A stretch of DNA of 64,000 bases from the NCBI GenBank assembly GCA_017472145.1, contig JAFUQX010000058.1, positions 1-64,000 of the forward strand, written 5' to 3'. Source of the DNA: Ruminococcus sp. (lineage in GTDB: Bacteria; Bacillota; Clostridia; Oscillospirales; Ruminococcaceae). The translations under genes were made by a program, and so were the position numbers. How positions within the stretch are numbered: position 1 is the first letter of the stretch; each line of letters starts with the position of its first letter. Below are positions 16,345-25,255 of the stretch, in pieces. The notes beneath the pieces were generated by a model that saw only the letters and a program-made list of their open reading frames with translations, ran no database searches and was not told the origin of the DNA.

Positions 16345-18366
16345 TTACGCTTCTTCCTCTGTTACAAACTGACTCTCGTGACGAGTGAAGAAATCGGTAC
16401 GGGGCGGCAGAAACTTCAGCTTATGATTTTCTCCTGTAAAGTAAGAAATCGGCTCAAAGATAGTCTCCCACGACCAGATTCTCTCATCCACCTGTAAATA
16501 TTCACGGAGCTTCTCTGTACCGATAGGAGCCATAGGATGAAGCAGAATACCTGTGATTCGAATCATATAGAACAGATTGGACAGTACCTGCACCAGCTCC
16601 TCCTTGCTCTGAGTGTCCGGATGGAGCGCCTTTGCCATATATTTGCTTGCGTTACGGATATAGCTGTCCAGTACATAGGTGCACTGATGGAAAGCGAACT
16701 TAGACATATGCCGCTCATATTCCAGGGTCGCTTTTTTGGCCGCAGCTACAATCTCCTCCTCCGGTGCTGCATCCGGCAGAGTTCCGTCCAGCTCCTTCTG
16801 TGTGGTATAGAATGCAGTACGGATCATACGATTGTATACATTAGAGAGCAGCAGGCCGTCCTTTACAACCGGGTCTGCATCGCCTGGATTTGCATCTGGA
16901 TTGTAGGGCTTGGGCATGAAGCTTACAGAACGCTGTCCAAGGCCAAGGCCCAGCCAGTGCATACGCAGCTGTTCCGGGGTGTAGTGATTGAGAAGGTCAT
17001 CGGCCATAGGCGGCTTGACAGCGCCGGAGCTGGAGGCCTTCTTGTCCAGGAACAGAATGTGATGATTGGCAACAATAACCGGAAGCTGAAGCTCTCCATC
17101 ATCCGGATCAGCAGTCTTTTCCGCAGCCTGCTGCTGTGCCATCCACATAGCCGGTTCGGCAATACCATAAAAATAAATATTATCCTGTCCGATAAACTGA
17201 TATACTGTAGAATCCTTGCTGCACCAATACTGCTTCCACTCCTCCGCAGATTTTCCCTGCTGTTCCAGATAGGTCTGCGTGAAGGAAATCGGTGCCCAAA
17301 GAGACTCCGGCCATACCCATACGGTCAGCCCTTCGGAGTCCTCCAGAACAGGAGCCGGTACGCCCCATTCGATATTACCGGTCAGGCGGAAGGGCACAAG
17401 TGTTTTACCTGTACGGTAACGAATCTGATTCTGCGTCAGAATCCGGCAAGCCTCATCACAATCAGAAAGGGTGGTAAACTCAATGGTGAAGGAGGGCTTC
17501 TTCTTTTCCTCAATATAGGTGTGCTCCGGCATCTGCTCCTTCAGGGAGAGATATTTCTCCTCAAACTCACGCTTTACATAAATCGCCGGAGGTTTCAGAA
17601 ATTCAGAGATGGTCTTGTGTACGACCGGACGTACATCCTTTCGCTTCTGCATCTGCGCTACCCAGTCCTTCAGCAGCTGCTCGTAATCACGCAGCTTGAA
17701 ATACCAGTTGGTAACCGGCTTCATAGTAGGTGTCTCCCCTGTCAGAGTACTTACAGGATTCAGAAGATTTTCCGGCATATACTGATGACCCAGATCACAC
17801 TCATCTGCATAGCCCTTTTCAGAGCAGCAGCCCTCAACAGGACATTTGCCCACAACCTGACGGCCATTCAGGAACACGCCAGCCTTCTCATCAAAGAACT
17901 GCATGGTGGAAATCCGCTGGAGCTGACCCTTATCGTACAGCCCCTGGAGGAATTTCAAAGTAAATTCGGCATGAATCTCTTTTGCTCGGCCCAGACCGGA
18001 TGCTGCATAGAGATTCGGCTCGATAGCGTAGTCTCTCAGAGTCTGCTTCTGCTTTTCATGATTCCGGCGGACAAAGTCCTCAAGACTTCCCTCAAACTCA
18101 CCTTTTGCTACCTTCTGGCGCCAGCCTTCTGCAATAGGAGAGCCGTAACAATCCGTACCGCTTACAAAAATAACATTCTCCTTACCGATGCGGTCTCGCA
18201 GGAACCGTGCATAAGTATCCGCAAATACAAGCATACCGCCCACATGTCCGAAGTGCAGTTCCTTGTTGCCATAGGGCATACCGCCGGTTACAACGGCACG
18301 TTTCGGAAATTCAGGACGGGGGATATCAAAGTTTTTCTGCTGTTTTCCATCTTTATTTCTTGACAT
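16345..18366 (-). CDS. metG: methionyl-tRNA synthetase-like class I tRNA ligase
   Basis: A 673-residue class I aminoacyl-tRNA synthetase most like MetRS. The first part holds TGGMPYGNKELHFGHVGG (HIGH box as HFGH) and FVSGTDCYGSP, and a zinc-knuckle region follows (CPVEGCC ... CDLGHQY). Two features are odd. The KMSKS loop is degenerate (LDKKASSSG), and a lysine/proline-rich insertion with a separate beta-type segment interrupts the catalytic domain between roughly residues 290 and 340. There is no C-terminal EMAP/tRBD dimerisation domain. The ATG at 18366 has AAAGGA nine bases upstream, in preference to an open frame 11 codons longer. It could be the main MetRS or a divergent paralogue. Confidence 0.85.
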   Translation of the reverse strand: MSRNKDGKQQKNFDIPRPEFPKRAVVTGGMPYGNKELHFGHVGGMLVFADTYARFLRDRIGKENVIFVSGTDCYGSPIAEGWRQKVAKGEFEGSLEDFVRRNHEKQKQTLRDYAIEPNLYAASGLGRAKEIHAEFTLKFLQGLYDKGQLQRISTMQFFDEKAGVFLNGRQVVGKCPVEGCCSEKGYADECDLGHQYMPENLLNPVSTLTGETPTMKPVTNWYFKLRDYEQLLKDWVAQMQKRKDVRPVVHKTISEFLKPPAIYVKREFEEKYLSLKEQMPEHTYIEEKKKPSFTIEFTTLSDCDEACRILTQNQIRYRTGKTLVPFRLTGNIEWGVPAPVLEDSEGLTVWVWPESLWAPISFTQTYLEQQGKSAEEWKQYWCSKDSTVYQFIGQDNIYFYGIAEPAMWMAQQQAAEKTADPDDGELQLPVIVANHHILFLDKKASSSGAVKPPMADDLLNHYTPEQLRMHWLGLGLGQRSVSFMPKPYNPDANPGDADPVVKDGLLLSNVYNRMIRTAFYTTQKELDGTLPDAAPEEEIVAAAKKATLEYERHMSKFAFHQCTYVLDSYIRNASKYMAKALHPDTQSKEELVQVLSNLFYMIRITGILLHPMAPIGTEKLREYLQVDERIWSWETIFEPISYFTGENHKLKFLPPRTDFFTRHESQFVTEEEA

Positions 18367-18410
18367 AGTTTCAAGTCCTTTCGGAGTTAGAATTCTCAAA
18401 TCATTCCTAT

Positions 18411-18439
18411 ATTATAGCATACGAACCAGAAAAGTGCAA
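18411..18439 (-). promoter_or_regulatory. promoter of metG
   Basis: Minus strand: -35 TTGCAC (18434-18439), 17 bases, TGC-TATAAT -10 (18411-18416). The leader is only about 40 bases and contains no T-box. Confidence 0.75.
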
Positions 18440-18480
18440 GTCTTTTCCTCCGAATTTACATATCCTCAATCGGTTATGCA

Positions 18481-18513
18481 AAAAAGAAAGCCGTCGCTTT
18501 GGCTTTCTTTTTT
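18481..18513 (-). terminator. terminator of the seven-gene zinc-ribbon operon
   Basis: AAGAAAGCC (18484-18492) pairs with GGCTTTCTT (18501-18509), flanked by A and T runs, eight bases after the last stop codon of the operon. Confidence 0.8.
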
Positions 18514-18520
18514 GTCAGAT

Positions 18521-19495
18521 TCAGTCATACTGGCATACATAGCCAATGTTCTCTGCACGGTAATATTCCAGAATCGCATCGCTGTTGTCATTGAGACTCC
18601 ACTTGTCATCGACCTTCCACAGCATTACATATGGCTCATAGGGAAGATCCGGATCTGTATAGTCCCGGCCGGAGGGTTCACCTGCATACCACAATCCCGC
18701 TTGATTTACATAGTCAAAGCTGTTGCCGTTAAGCCATGAAGGAATGACCCCTGAATTGTCCGGGCTGATGGCCGTTGTTCCACCCAGCCAGAGAAACTTC
18801 AGTCCGGAGGCATTGGCCGCTTCCAGAATCTTAGCCAGATCCTCATCACTCTGGATGTAGGCAAGATGTCCGCCGGCTTCCACGCACTTTGTATATGCAT
18901 CGCTCCAGGAGCAGGCATTTGCTACCACTTCAAAGCGGGATTCCGCAGGTGCTTCTGTAGGCGCTTCTGTGGGAGGCGAGGTGGGTGCTTCTGTCTGAAC
19001 TTCAACAGGAATTTCTTCTGGCTGACCTGCCTCAGACTGCTCATTTTCAATAAATCCAAAGCCATCGTCACTGCTCTCAGCAGCACTTTCTCCCTCAGTC
19101 TCTGTGGAATCAGGAACTAAAGTTATAATTGAGTTGCCGCCGGATTCCAATGTATCTGAGCTTTCCTTGCTTCCATTCCGGAACAAGAGAAATATAAGAA
19201 GTGCAATGGCCAGCAGCAGTAAAACCAGAAGAACGATCGCCGCAATAAGCAGACCACTCATCTTCTGTTTTGCTGCAGAGCCCTGTGCAGGCTGAATATG
19301 CTGCTCTGGCTGAAAATCATGTGTGGACTGAAACGAAGGAGCAGCTGGCGGCGGATACATTCCCGCCTGATCCGGATCATTGACCGGCGAAGGGATTTGC
19401 TCTTCGATCAGCTTCAAACCGCAGTCCTCACAAAAAAGATCGTTGACAGCATAGATGCGCTGACATTGAGGACATTTTTTAAACATCTGACTCAT
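18521..19495 (-). CDS. zinc-ribbon membrane protein with C-type lectin domain
   Basis: A 324-residue protein. Residues 1-30 are a zinc ribbon (C8, C11, C22, C25) and residues 80-105 a single membrane helix. Residues 110-187 form an acidic, Pro/Thr-rich stalk with TEAP repeats. Residues 188-324 are a C-type lectin fold, with the WSDAYTKCVEAGGHLAYI opening and WSLND and YVCQY closing strands. The likely topology is zinc ribbon inside, lectin outside. Lectin-fold domains bind sugars or proteins, but the ligand is unknown. It is the last gene of the seven-gene operon, 11 bases after the previous one. The signal-free N-terminus and tether resemble the two preceding proteins. Confidence 0.85.
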   Translation of the reverse strand: MSQMFKKCPQCQRIYAVNDLFCEDCGLKLIEEQIPSPVNDPDQAGMYPPPAAPSFQSTHDFQPEQHIQPAQGSAAKQKMSGLLIAAIVLLVLLLLAIALLIFLLFRNGSKESSDTLESGGNSIITLVPDSTETEGESAAESSDDGFGFIENEQSEAGQPEEIPVEVQTEAPTSPPTEAPTEAPAESRFEVVANACSWSDAYTKCVEAGGHLAYIQSDEDLAKILEAANASGLKFLWLGGTTAISPDNSGVIPSWLNGNSFDYVNQAGLWYAGEPSGRDYTDPDLPYEPYVMLWKVDDKWSLNDNSDAILEYYRAENIGYVCQYD

Positions 19496-19506
19496 AAAAT
19501 ACTCCT

Positions 19507-21108
19507 TTACTCATTCGTAGTATACTGATAAACGATTCCATTCTCATCCTCAAAGAAAATCATTCCGGGCAGTAAAACAGGATAGGTCATTTCTACATCT
19601 GCATACAGCTCAACCTGTGACGTACCAGGAACGCATGTATACAGTTTACTGTCATCGGAAATGAAGAAAAGCCTGCCATTCATATAATTTGTGTGCTTGG
19701 CATAGGCTGAAGCCTCCATCAGAAAGCCGCTTCCGTCCAGATTCATGCTGCAGAGCTGGCGTGAAGTACGATCGGCTGAGAAATAAATCCGGCCGTTTGC
19801 AGCGCACAGGTCGGAGCATTCACCCTCAAAGAGCACTCTCTGATTGCTTCCATCTGTGTTTACAGCACATAGCTTGTAGTCATTATCATAATCACAATAG
19901 AAAATCGTATCCTCCAGAATACACATATACCAGACTGTAGTCTGAACCAAAGAGGTCAGCTCTGATCCATCCGGTTTCATCCGGGAAATTGCACGGCTTC
20001 CGGAAACATCTGTACTGAAATAGAGCCAGCCGTCATATAGAGTCAGCTCATAGCAGTATGCATCCAGAAGAACCTCATAGCCGCTGCCATCCTTTTTCAT
20101 ACGGCAGATCATGTTACCCTCATTGGCATTGGTGAAATACAGATAATCATCCTGTTCATTGAGATAATAGGTCCGGAAGTCAGTCAGATGCATAGATTCA
20201 CTGCCGTTATAGCGGTAAAGACCGCTCTCATCACTGAAGTAGACATAGTCCTCATCACGGACTGCATAACCTCCATTGAGGATATTGGATATACCGCTCT
20301 CCCCATATTCCGGAAAGCGTTCTGGTATTTCTGCAGCCTGTGTAGTTACTGTGGTAGTAACAGCCGCAGAAGTAATCTTTTGTACAGTAGTTGTAACAAT
20401 GACTGTAGCAGCAGGCTTTGTGGTTTTAGCCGTTGTAGCCGGCTCTGTACGAACCGTCCGTACAGCCGGGGCTTCCGTGGCTGTGTTTTCTACAAACTCA
20501 AACTCCGTTTTCAGAGCAGGAGCTTCTGTAGTAACCATAGTGGTTTCCATTTCAATCACAAGACCGCCATCAGGCTGGCGATCCTGCTGATTATCCTTTT
20601 CCGGACGAAACAGCAGAAACATCATGAAGATAATCGCAATCAGAAGAAGGGCCGCAAGACCGATCACCAGGATAAACATTGTGTTCTGTCTGCTGCTTTT
20701 CTGGAGAACCTCACGCTGCTGGGGCGGCGGCTGAGGCGTATATGAAGCAGGCTGGATCGGAGGCGGAGAAGTATAGGAGACATTCTCCGGCGGAATATAT
20801 TCCTCCTCTGCAGGAGCATCATAGGAAAGCTCAGGCGGCTGTGTAAAGGGCGTCTCCGGCTGGAAGGGCTCCCCTGCTGCACCTGCGGGGCCAAGACGAA
20901 TACCGCACTGCTCACAAAAAGCACATCCTTCCGGGTAAATCAGCCCGCATTGCGAACAGGTACGCTGGGCAGATTTGTCTTTTTCCGGAGCAGAAGGCTT
21001 TGAAAGCCGCTCCTCCTCTGAATGAAAGTTCATCAGCTGTGAACCGCATATCTGGCAGAATACATCCTCATCTCCATAGTTTGTTCTGCACTGGGGACAA
21101 ATTTTCAT
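19507..21108 (-). CDS. double zinc-ribbon membrane protein with propeller-like (DUF5050-type) ectodomain
   Basis: A 533-residue protein. Two zinc ribbons (C4/C7/C18/C21 and C51/C54/C65/C68) are followed by a Pro-rich linker and a membrane helix at 143-167. After a Thr-rich stalk (about 185-255), residues 260-533 carry repeated YFSDESGLYRYN, LYFTNANEG, WLYFSTDVSG and RIYFSADRTS-type blades. This is the pattern of DUF5050, a six-blade beta-propeller related to LRP domains. It is probably an outward-facing binding module. Position six of seven in the operon; it shares its plan with the genes on both sides. Confidence 0.82.
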   Translation of the reverse strand: MKICPQCRTNYGDEDVFCQICGSQLMNFHSEEERLSKPSAPEKDKSAQRTCSQCGLIYPEGCAFCEQCGIRLGPAGAAGEPFQPETPFTQPPELSYDAPAEEEYIPPENVSYTSPPPIQPASYTPQPPPQQREVLQKSSRQNTMFILVIGLAALLLIAIIFMMFLLFRPEKDNQQDRQPDGGLVIEMETTMVTTEAPALKTEFEFVENTATEAPAVRTVRTEPATTAKTTKPAATVIVTTTVQKITSAAVTTTVTTQAAEIPERFPEYGESGISNILNGGYAVRDEDYVYFSDESGLYRYNGSESMHLTDFRTYYLNEQDDYLYFTNANEGNMICRMKKDGSGYEVLLDAYCYELTLYDGWLYFSTDVSGSRAISRMKPDGSELTSLVQTTVWYMCILEDTIFYCDYDNDYKLCAVNTDGSNQRVLFEGECSDLCAANGRIYFSADRTSRQLCSMNLDGSGFLMEASAYAKHTNYMNGRLFFISDDSKLYTCVPGTSQVELYADVEMTYPVLLPGMIFFEDENGIVYQYTTNE

Positions 21109-21123
21109 AGTGCCATCTCCTCC

Positions 21124-22383
21124 TTACCAGAATGAATTGTATGTAATATCGGACAGATTCCAGCTGCCGGTTCCAATATCATATGTATACAGGAAACAGG
21201 CTGTTCCCTCGCTGGACTGTTCCTCAAACCGAAGGACATTGATCCACTTGCGCTCCGTTTTCTGATACTCCGAATCATAATAATAGTAATTGCAGTCAAA
21301 TGTATACTCAATGGTACATTCATAGGTCAGATATTCACCAACATAATTCTGGTCTGATGCTGCAGAAGCTCCTGTCAGCACAATATCATGATAGCCTTCT
21401 GCTGTAGGTGAATACAGCACATCATAGAAATAATCATGATAATTTATATAAAGTATATGATCCTGGGAAAGGTCATTCCCCTTGACTGCTGCATCAAAGA
21501 GCTGGGCAAAGTCAGACTGAGCCTGCACGCAGATATTCTCACAGGCCGCAGGCTTCATGACCAGCTCGTAGGAATCTACATACAGATCAGAGGTCGTTTC
21601 CATGACAAGATCCTCCGTCACATCGGAGCGGACGATCACCTCATGGGGAAACGCAAACACAGAGGAAAGCTGGTAATTACACACAGAGCCTTCCTCATAG
21701 GATATGACAGAACCGCTGTCACCCAGATCGATGCCGTCCAGATACACCTCAGTGAAACATGGTACAGTCAGGTTCAGGCTTGTTATCATATTCGCAGCCG
21801 AAACCTTGTAGCTGGGGAAAAACAGAAGATTCTTTTTCTCCGTTTCAATCAGCTCAACGATCAGTGAGTTTCTTGGCGACAAATCTGTAGCGTATTCAAT
21901 AAGATAAGTACAGCTGCCGGAATACTCATTCATTTCATAGGAAGCAATGTTATCCGCAAGAAGCGGAGCCTTTTCCATAGCCAGTGCAAACTGCTCCTGG
22001 TTTATAAATTCAGATTCTGCAACATACAGACAATCATAGGCCTCATCCCAGTCTTCCTCCTTCAGCGCAGAGAAATATTTCTCAGCCACACGTTCCGGAG
22101 AGGTCAGATAATTGACGGCACAGATTCCTCCGATCAAAAGGCCTATAAGAAGCAGAATGATCAGAATCCAGGCAAAATTCTTTTTTAAAAATCCAGTAAT
22201 ATCTGAGCTGGTAATAGTAATTGTCCGTCCCTGAGATGTTGTATTCTGCTGATTTTGCTGAGGCGGCCCGAAATACACCTCCTGCTGGTTCTGTTCCGGC
22301 ACATTTCCGATTACCTTGCCGCATTCACAACAATAAACACTGCCATCTTCATTCTTTCCACCGCAATAAATACAATACATCAT
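21124..22383 (-). CDS. zinc-ribbon membrane protein, TcaA-like ectodomain
   Basis: A 419-residue protein. It has a zinc ribbon (C4, C7, C18 or C19, C21), a Gln/Asn-rich linker, and a membrane helix at about 70-90. The ectodomain starts with SPERVAEKYFSALKEEDWDEAYDC, which resembles the NTF2-like module of TcaA and DUF4878 proteins. The rest shows no recognised fold but is rich in beta-type Tyr/Glu segments. The TcaA comparison is a resemblance of plan and of that one segment, so function is open. It lies 15 bases after the ATPase gene and 15 bases before the propeller protein. Confidence 0.72.
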   Translation of the reverse strand: MMYCIYCGGKNEDGSVYCCECGKVIGNVPEQNQQEVYFGPPQQNQQNTTSQGRTITITSSDITGFLKKNFAWILIILLLIGLLIGGICAVNYLTSPERVAEKYFSALKEEDWDEAYDCLYVAESEFINQEQFALAMEKAPLLADNIASYEMNEYSGSCTYLIEYATDLSPRNSLIVELIETEKKNLLFFPSYKVSAANMITSLNLTVPCFTEVYLDGIDLGDSGSVISYEEGSVCNYQLSSVFAFPHEVIVRSDVTEDLVMETTSDLYVDSYELVMKPAACENICVQAQSDFAQLFDAAVKGNDLSQDHILYINYHDYFYDVLYSPTAEGYHDIVLTGASAASDQNYVGEYLTYECTIEYTFDCNYYYYDSEYQKTERKWINVLRFEEQSSEGTACFLYTYDIGTGSWNLSDITYNSFW

Positions 22384-22398
22384 ATTTTCTCTCCTTTA

Positions 22399-23703
22399 CT
22401 ATTGATACCGTGAAAACCGGAAACGGAAGGGCGGCATTCCCGGCAGGCCTATAATAGCCTCACCGCGACGGAGATTGGAGACATCCCAGTCCTCCACCAC
22501 ATGTGCATCCCGGATGTTCTCCACAACGCCCTTTCCCTGTACAGCTCCCATGAAGGTTTCCTTCTTCCGATTCTCACCGTAATAGTTCTTGATATATTCT
22601 CTCGATGCATAGTCATTCACCGCAAAGGTAATGTTTGTCAGAAAGCCTGATAAAAGGCTCTGAGCCCGTTCCTGACCATACCCCTCGTATACCTGAGAGA
22701 CATTCTGAATACCGATCATGAACTTCACACCCAGACTCCGTCCGAAGTTGACTGCATCCTCAATGTGCTGAAGATGGGGCAGAAGGCTGAACTCATCCAC
22801 AATGAAATATACACTGCCCTCACTCTTTTTCCGGCACAAGGCCTCCTTGATGGCCATATCAATAAGCAGGCTGTAAATGGGAGACAGCATATTGCCGATG
22901 CCAAGGTCATACTCAATAAACACACAGCGTCCGCCCTTCTGCCGGACGAGATTTCGCATGGACAGACTTCCGGACTGATTAAAATTCCCGATAAAAATCT
23001 CGCCCAGGACCTGATACAGCTCAGACAGCACGCCCTGTGTCTGAGCAGATTTTTCATTGGAAATATAATGGTTCATATAGCGGAATTCCGGATACAGCGC
23101 CAGAATCTCCTTCAGCTCCTCAGCAGTTGTGCTGGTGAAAAAATCCTTCAGGCCCTTGTTGTTACAGGGCAGACTTTCCCTGTTCCGACAGAAATGGGTC
23201 AGAACTGCTGAGAAGATGTCCCGTGCAGCATTCGGAAAAAAGGGCTGGCTGGAGTTTTCCACACTTTTCTGAAAGAGTGCCTTTGAAATCTCAATGATAT
23301 TTTCCTCCATATGTACACCATCTTCGATTTCACGGAAAATATTCCAGTAGTCCCGCCCGAATGCACCGCAGGCCGTTTCGTCATTGCTAATGATCACGTC
23401 CCCGCCCTGATAGAAGGCCTTCCGGAAATCACCCTTGGTGTCGAAAATGATCATAACATCATTGGGCGTCATCGTTCGTCTCAGCTGAGAAATCATCTGG
23501 AGAAAGGTATTGGTTTTACCTGTACCGATTCCGCCCAGCAGCAAAACATGCCGGCTCAGCAGCTCCTCATCTACCGGTACATACAATGGTGTATGATCCT
23601 CTTTCAGGCCACACAGACTCAAACGATACCCCTCTTGCGTGACCGGATAGTTCACTGGATAACGGTACAGCTGATCACCGTCAAATACTTCGATTTTCTT
23701 CAT
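22399..23703 (-). CDS. TraG/HerA-type P-loop ATPase
   Basis: A 434-residue soluble ATPase of the FtsK/HerA/VirD4 superclass. Walker A is GGIGTGKT at 57-64, a strand VMIIFDTKGD follows at 83-92 (the coupling-protein signature), and Walker B is VYFIVDEFS with D303/E304. The sensor Gln lies in MIGIQNVS (329-336), the TraG/TraM-recognition region. It has no membrane helix, unlike VirD4, and no DNA-binding fusion. Enzymes of this group pump DNA or protein substrates as hexamers. The surrounding genes encode surface-exposed membrane proteins rather than relaxases or a type IV channel, so it may energise export or assembly of those partners. Confidence 0.85.
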   Translation of the reverse strand: MKKIEVFDGDQLYRYPVNYPVTQEGYRLSLCGLKEDHTPLYVPVDEELLSRHVLLLGGIGTGKTNTFLQMISQLRRTMTPNDVMIIFDTKGDFRKAFYQGGDVIISNDETACGAFGRDYWNIFREIEDGVHMEENIIEISKALFQKSVENSSQPFFPNAARDIFSAVLTHFCRNRESLPCNNKGLKDFFTSTTAEELKEILALYPEFRYMNHYISNEKSAQTQGVLSELYQVLGEIFIGNFNQSGSLSMRNLVRQKGGRCVFIEYDLGIGNMLSPIYSLLIDMAIKEALCRKKSEGSVYFIVDEFSLLPHLQHIEDAVNFGRSLGVKFMIGIQNVSQVYEGYGQERAQSLLSGFLTNITFAVNDYASREYIKNYYGENRKKETFMGAVQGKGVVENIRDAHVVEDWDVSNLRRGEAIIGLPGMPPFRFRFSRYQ

Positions 23704-23725
23704 ATATGCTCCTTTGCTCTATTGC

Positions 23726-24679
23726 TTATCGGTCCAGGCCGTTGTCTTCTTCGATCTGTGCGTCCTTCTGGTTGGAATCCTTTGTCTGATTTGCAGTTTC
23801 CTGCTGTTTCGCTTCTTCTTTCTGCTTTGGCTCCTCAGCAGACCTGGCTTCTTCAGTCTTATTCAAGGTCTCATTTTGTTTTGCTTCTTCGGCCTTTTTA
23901 GCTTCCTCTGTGGCATTGACTTCCTCGGCCTTTTTGGCTTCCTCCGCCAACTTAGCCTCCTCATCCTTTTTTGTTTCCTCAGCCGCTTTGGCGTCTTTCG
24001 TCATCCTTGCATTTTCCGTCTTGGCTTCCTCCATCTGCTTCTTGCCGATTTCCTCGACCTTGGCTTCATACTCCCTTTGAGCCTCCTCGCTCTTTTGCTT
24101 ATATTCAGCCTCTAACCGCTGGGATTCCTTCTCGTATTCCTCCTTGATCTTCCGGGCCTCTTCCTCCTCTTGCGCTTTGGCATAATCACTCTGGAACTGT
24201 GCTGTCAGCTCCTGGTTCTGCTTTTCATAATCTGCTTCCAGTGCCTTACTCTCTTCTATATACCGCTGCTCAGCTTCCTTGTATGGATCACCTTTCACTC
24301 CATTAAAAGGTTCATCCCCATAACTATGCTCCCGCTCATAAGCTTGCGCATCCTCAAGCTGTTCCTTTTTTTCTTCAATACCTTTTCGCTGAAGCTCCTC
24401 TACGTCTGCTTCATCCGGATTGGCATTTTGAATCCATTCATCGATGGTCATTGTTTCTTTGCCATCATCATAAACATAGCCATTCACAGCCTTTTGTACC
24501 TGATCATTCAGCCAGTGAGGCTGTTCCTCCCGAATTTCTGATGTGGGATTGTTCAGATACTCCTGATATTGCTGCGCATTGTTCATTGGTGTGATTGCGT
24601 AGTTGGCCAGTGCGGTCACTGCCGAAACAGTAGTTGTGCCCACCTCAGCGATTTTAAAAACGGTTTCCCAAAAGCTCAT
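23726..24679 (-). CDS. charged coiled-coil protein of unknown function
   Basis: A 317-residue protein. Residues 1-30 are mildly hydrophobic (VGTTTVSAVTALANYA), residues 31-105 have mixed composition, and residues 110-317 form a nearly uninterrupted Glu/Lys/Ala/Gln coiled coil. Near-repeats such as AEEAKKAEE and QKEEAKQQE crowd its second half. There is no signal peptide and no catalytic motif. Similar tracts act as rods or filaments. Its fixed place between the orphan 181-residue protein and the ATPase suggests a scaffold or substrate for the ATPase, but nothing in the sequence proves it. The repeat tract may vary in length between strains. Confidence 0.7.
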   Translation of the reverse strand: MSFWETVFKIAEVGTTTVSAVTALANYAITPMNNAQQYQEYLNNPTSEIREEQPHWLNDQVQKAVNGYVYDDGKETMTIDEWIQNANPDEADVEELQRKGIEEKKEQLEDAQAYEREHSYGDEPFNGVKGDPYKEAEQRYIEESKALEADYEKQNQELTAQFQSDYAKAQEEEEARKIKEEYEKESQRLEAEYKQKSEEAQREYEAKVEEIGKKQMEEAKTENARMTKDAKAAEETKKDEEAKLAEEAKKAEEVNATEEAKKAEEAKQNETLNKTEEARSAEEPKQKEEAKQQETANQTKDSNQKDAQIEEDNGLDR

Positions 24680-24691
24680 TACACACCTCCG

Positions 24692-25237
24692 TCAGCGGCG
24701 GAAGAACATCAGGCCGCATCCTGTCAGTCCGCGGATAGCCTCAAAGATTTCATCCTCAGAGCAGGAATGCTGTGCCCGGTTCTTATCCAATATCTGCGAT
24801 AAAGTGCTCACACCGTCCGCCTGACTCCAGAGCACACGCTGTAAACGGCTCAGTATATAGGATTCCTTACCGATATATATCTGAAAGGTCACATCAGTCT
24901 TGTTGTTCTCTTTGCGGACATGTACGCCCATTCCCTGACGAATAGGCTTCAGAGCAGACAGATGATACAAAAGCTGGTACTTGTTCTGGGACAGAATCAT
25001 CAGTCCCTTGCGGCAAAGCTGCATACGCTCCGGAGAGCTGCTGCAAATCCCGCTGATCAGATATTTCGTCCACAAAACAGCCTCAGGCTGAGAAATATAG
25101 ACCTGCTCACCAGCAGTATATTCCACAACAAAACCAGCATCGCCCGGAGAACCTTCTGCACCTGTTTCAATAGGATAACCAACGCTGATGCAGTGCATCT
25201 CATCTGCATTCAATCCCGGTCTACTCTGTACATCCAT
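24692..25237 (-). CDS. hypothetical protein, possible winged-helix-like modules
   Basis: A 181-residue protein not recognised. It seems to hold two related segments, AVLWTKYLISGICSS (about 53-67) and RVLWSQADGVSTLSQIL (about 133-149). The second is followed by EIFEAIRGLTGCGLMFFR, which looks like the LW-DG-T-EI pattern of small winged-helix (PqqD-like) modules. It is the second gene of the seven-gene operon. A role as an adaptor between the membrane proteins and the ATPase is only a guess. Confidence 0.55.
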   Translation of the reverse strand: MDVQSRPGLNADEMHCISVGYPIETGAEGSPGDAGFVVEYTAGEQVYISQPEAVLWTKYLISGICSSSPERMQLCRKGLMILSQNKYQLLYHLSALKPIRQGMGVHVRKENNKTDVTFQIYIGKESYILSRLQRVLWSQADGVSTLSQILDKNRAQHSCSEDEIFEAIRGLTGCGLMFFRR

Positions 25238-25255
25238 ATAATCACCTCATAAAAA

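Noticed and set aside
16537..18363. A 608-codon open frame on the plus strand opposite the tRNA synthetase
   Set aside because: Shadow of metG; His/Leu/Cys-rich translation with no domain pattern, and the minus-strand gene has promoter, ribosome binding site and motifs.
18367..18480. T-box riboswitch expected upstream of a tRNA synthetase
   Set aside because: The leader is about 40 bases and contains no T-box sequence or antiterminator.
18521..19120. Diversity-generating retroelement target because of the C-type lectin fold
   Set aside because: No reverse transcriptase or template repeat in the window and the fold is closer to classic lectin than to the FGE-type.
22399..23703. Conjugative element or type IV secretion coupling protein
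   Set aside because: No relaxase, VirB4, VirB6 or integrase nearby and no membrane helix in the ATPase.
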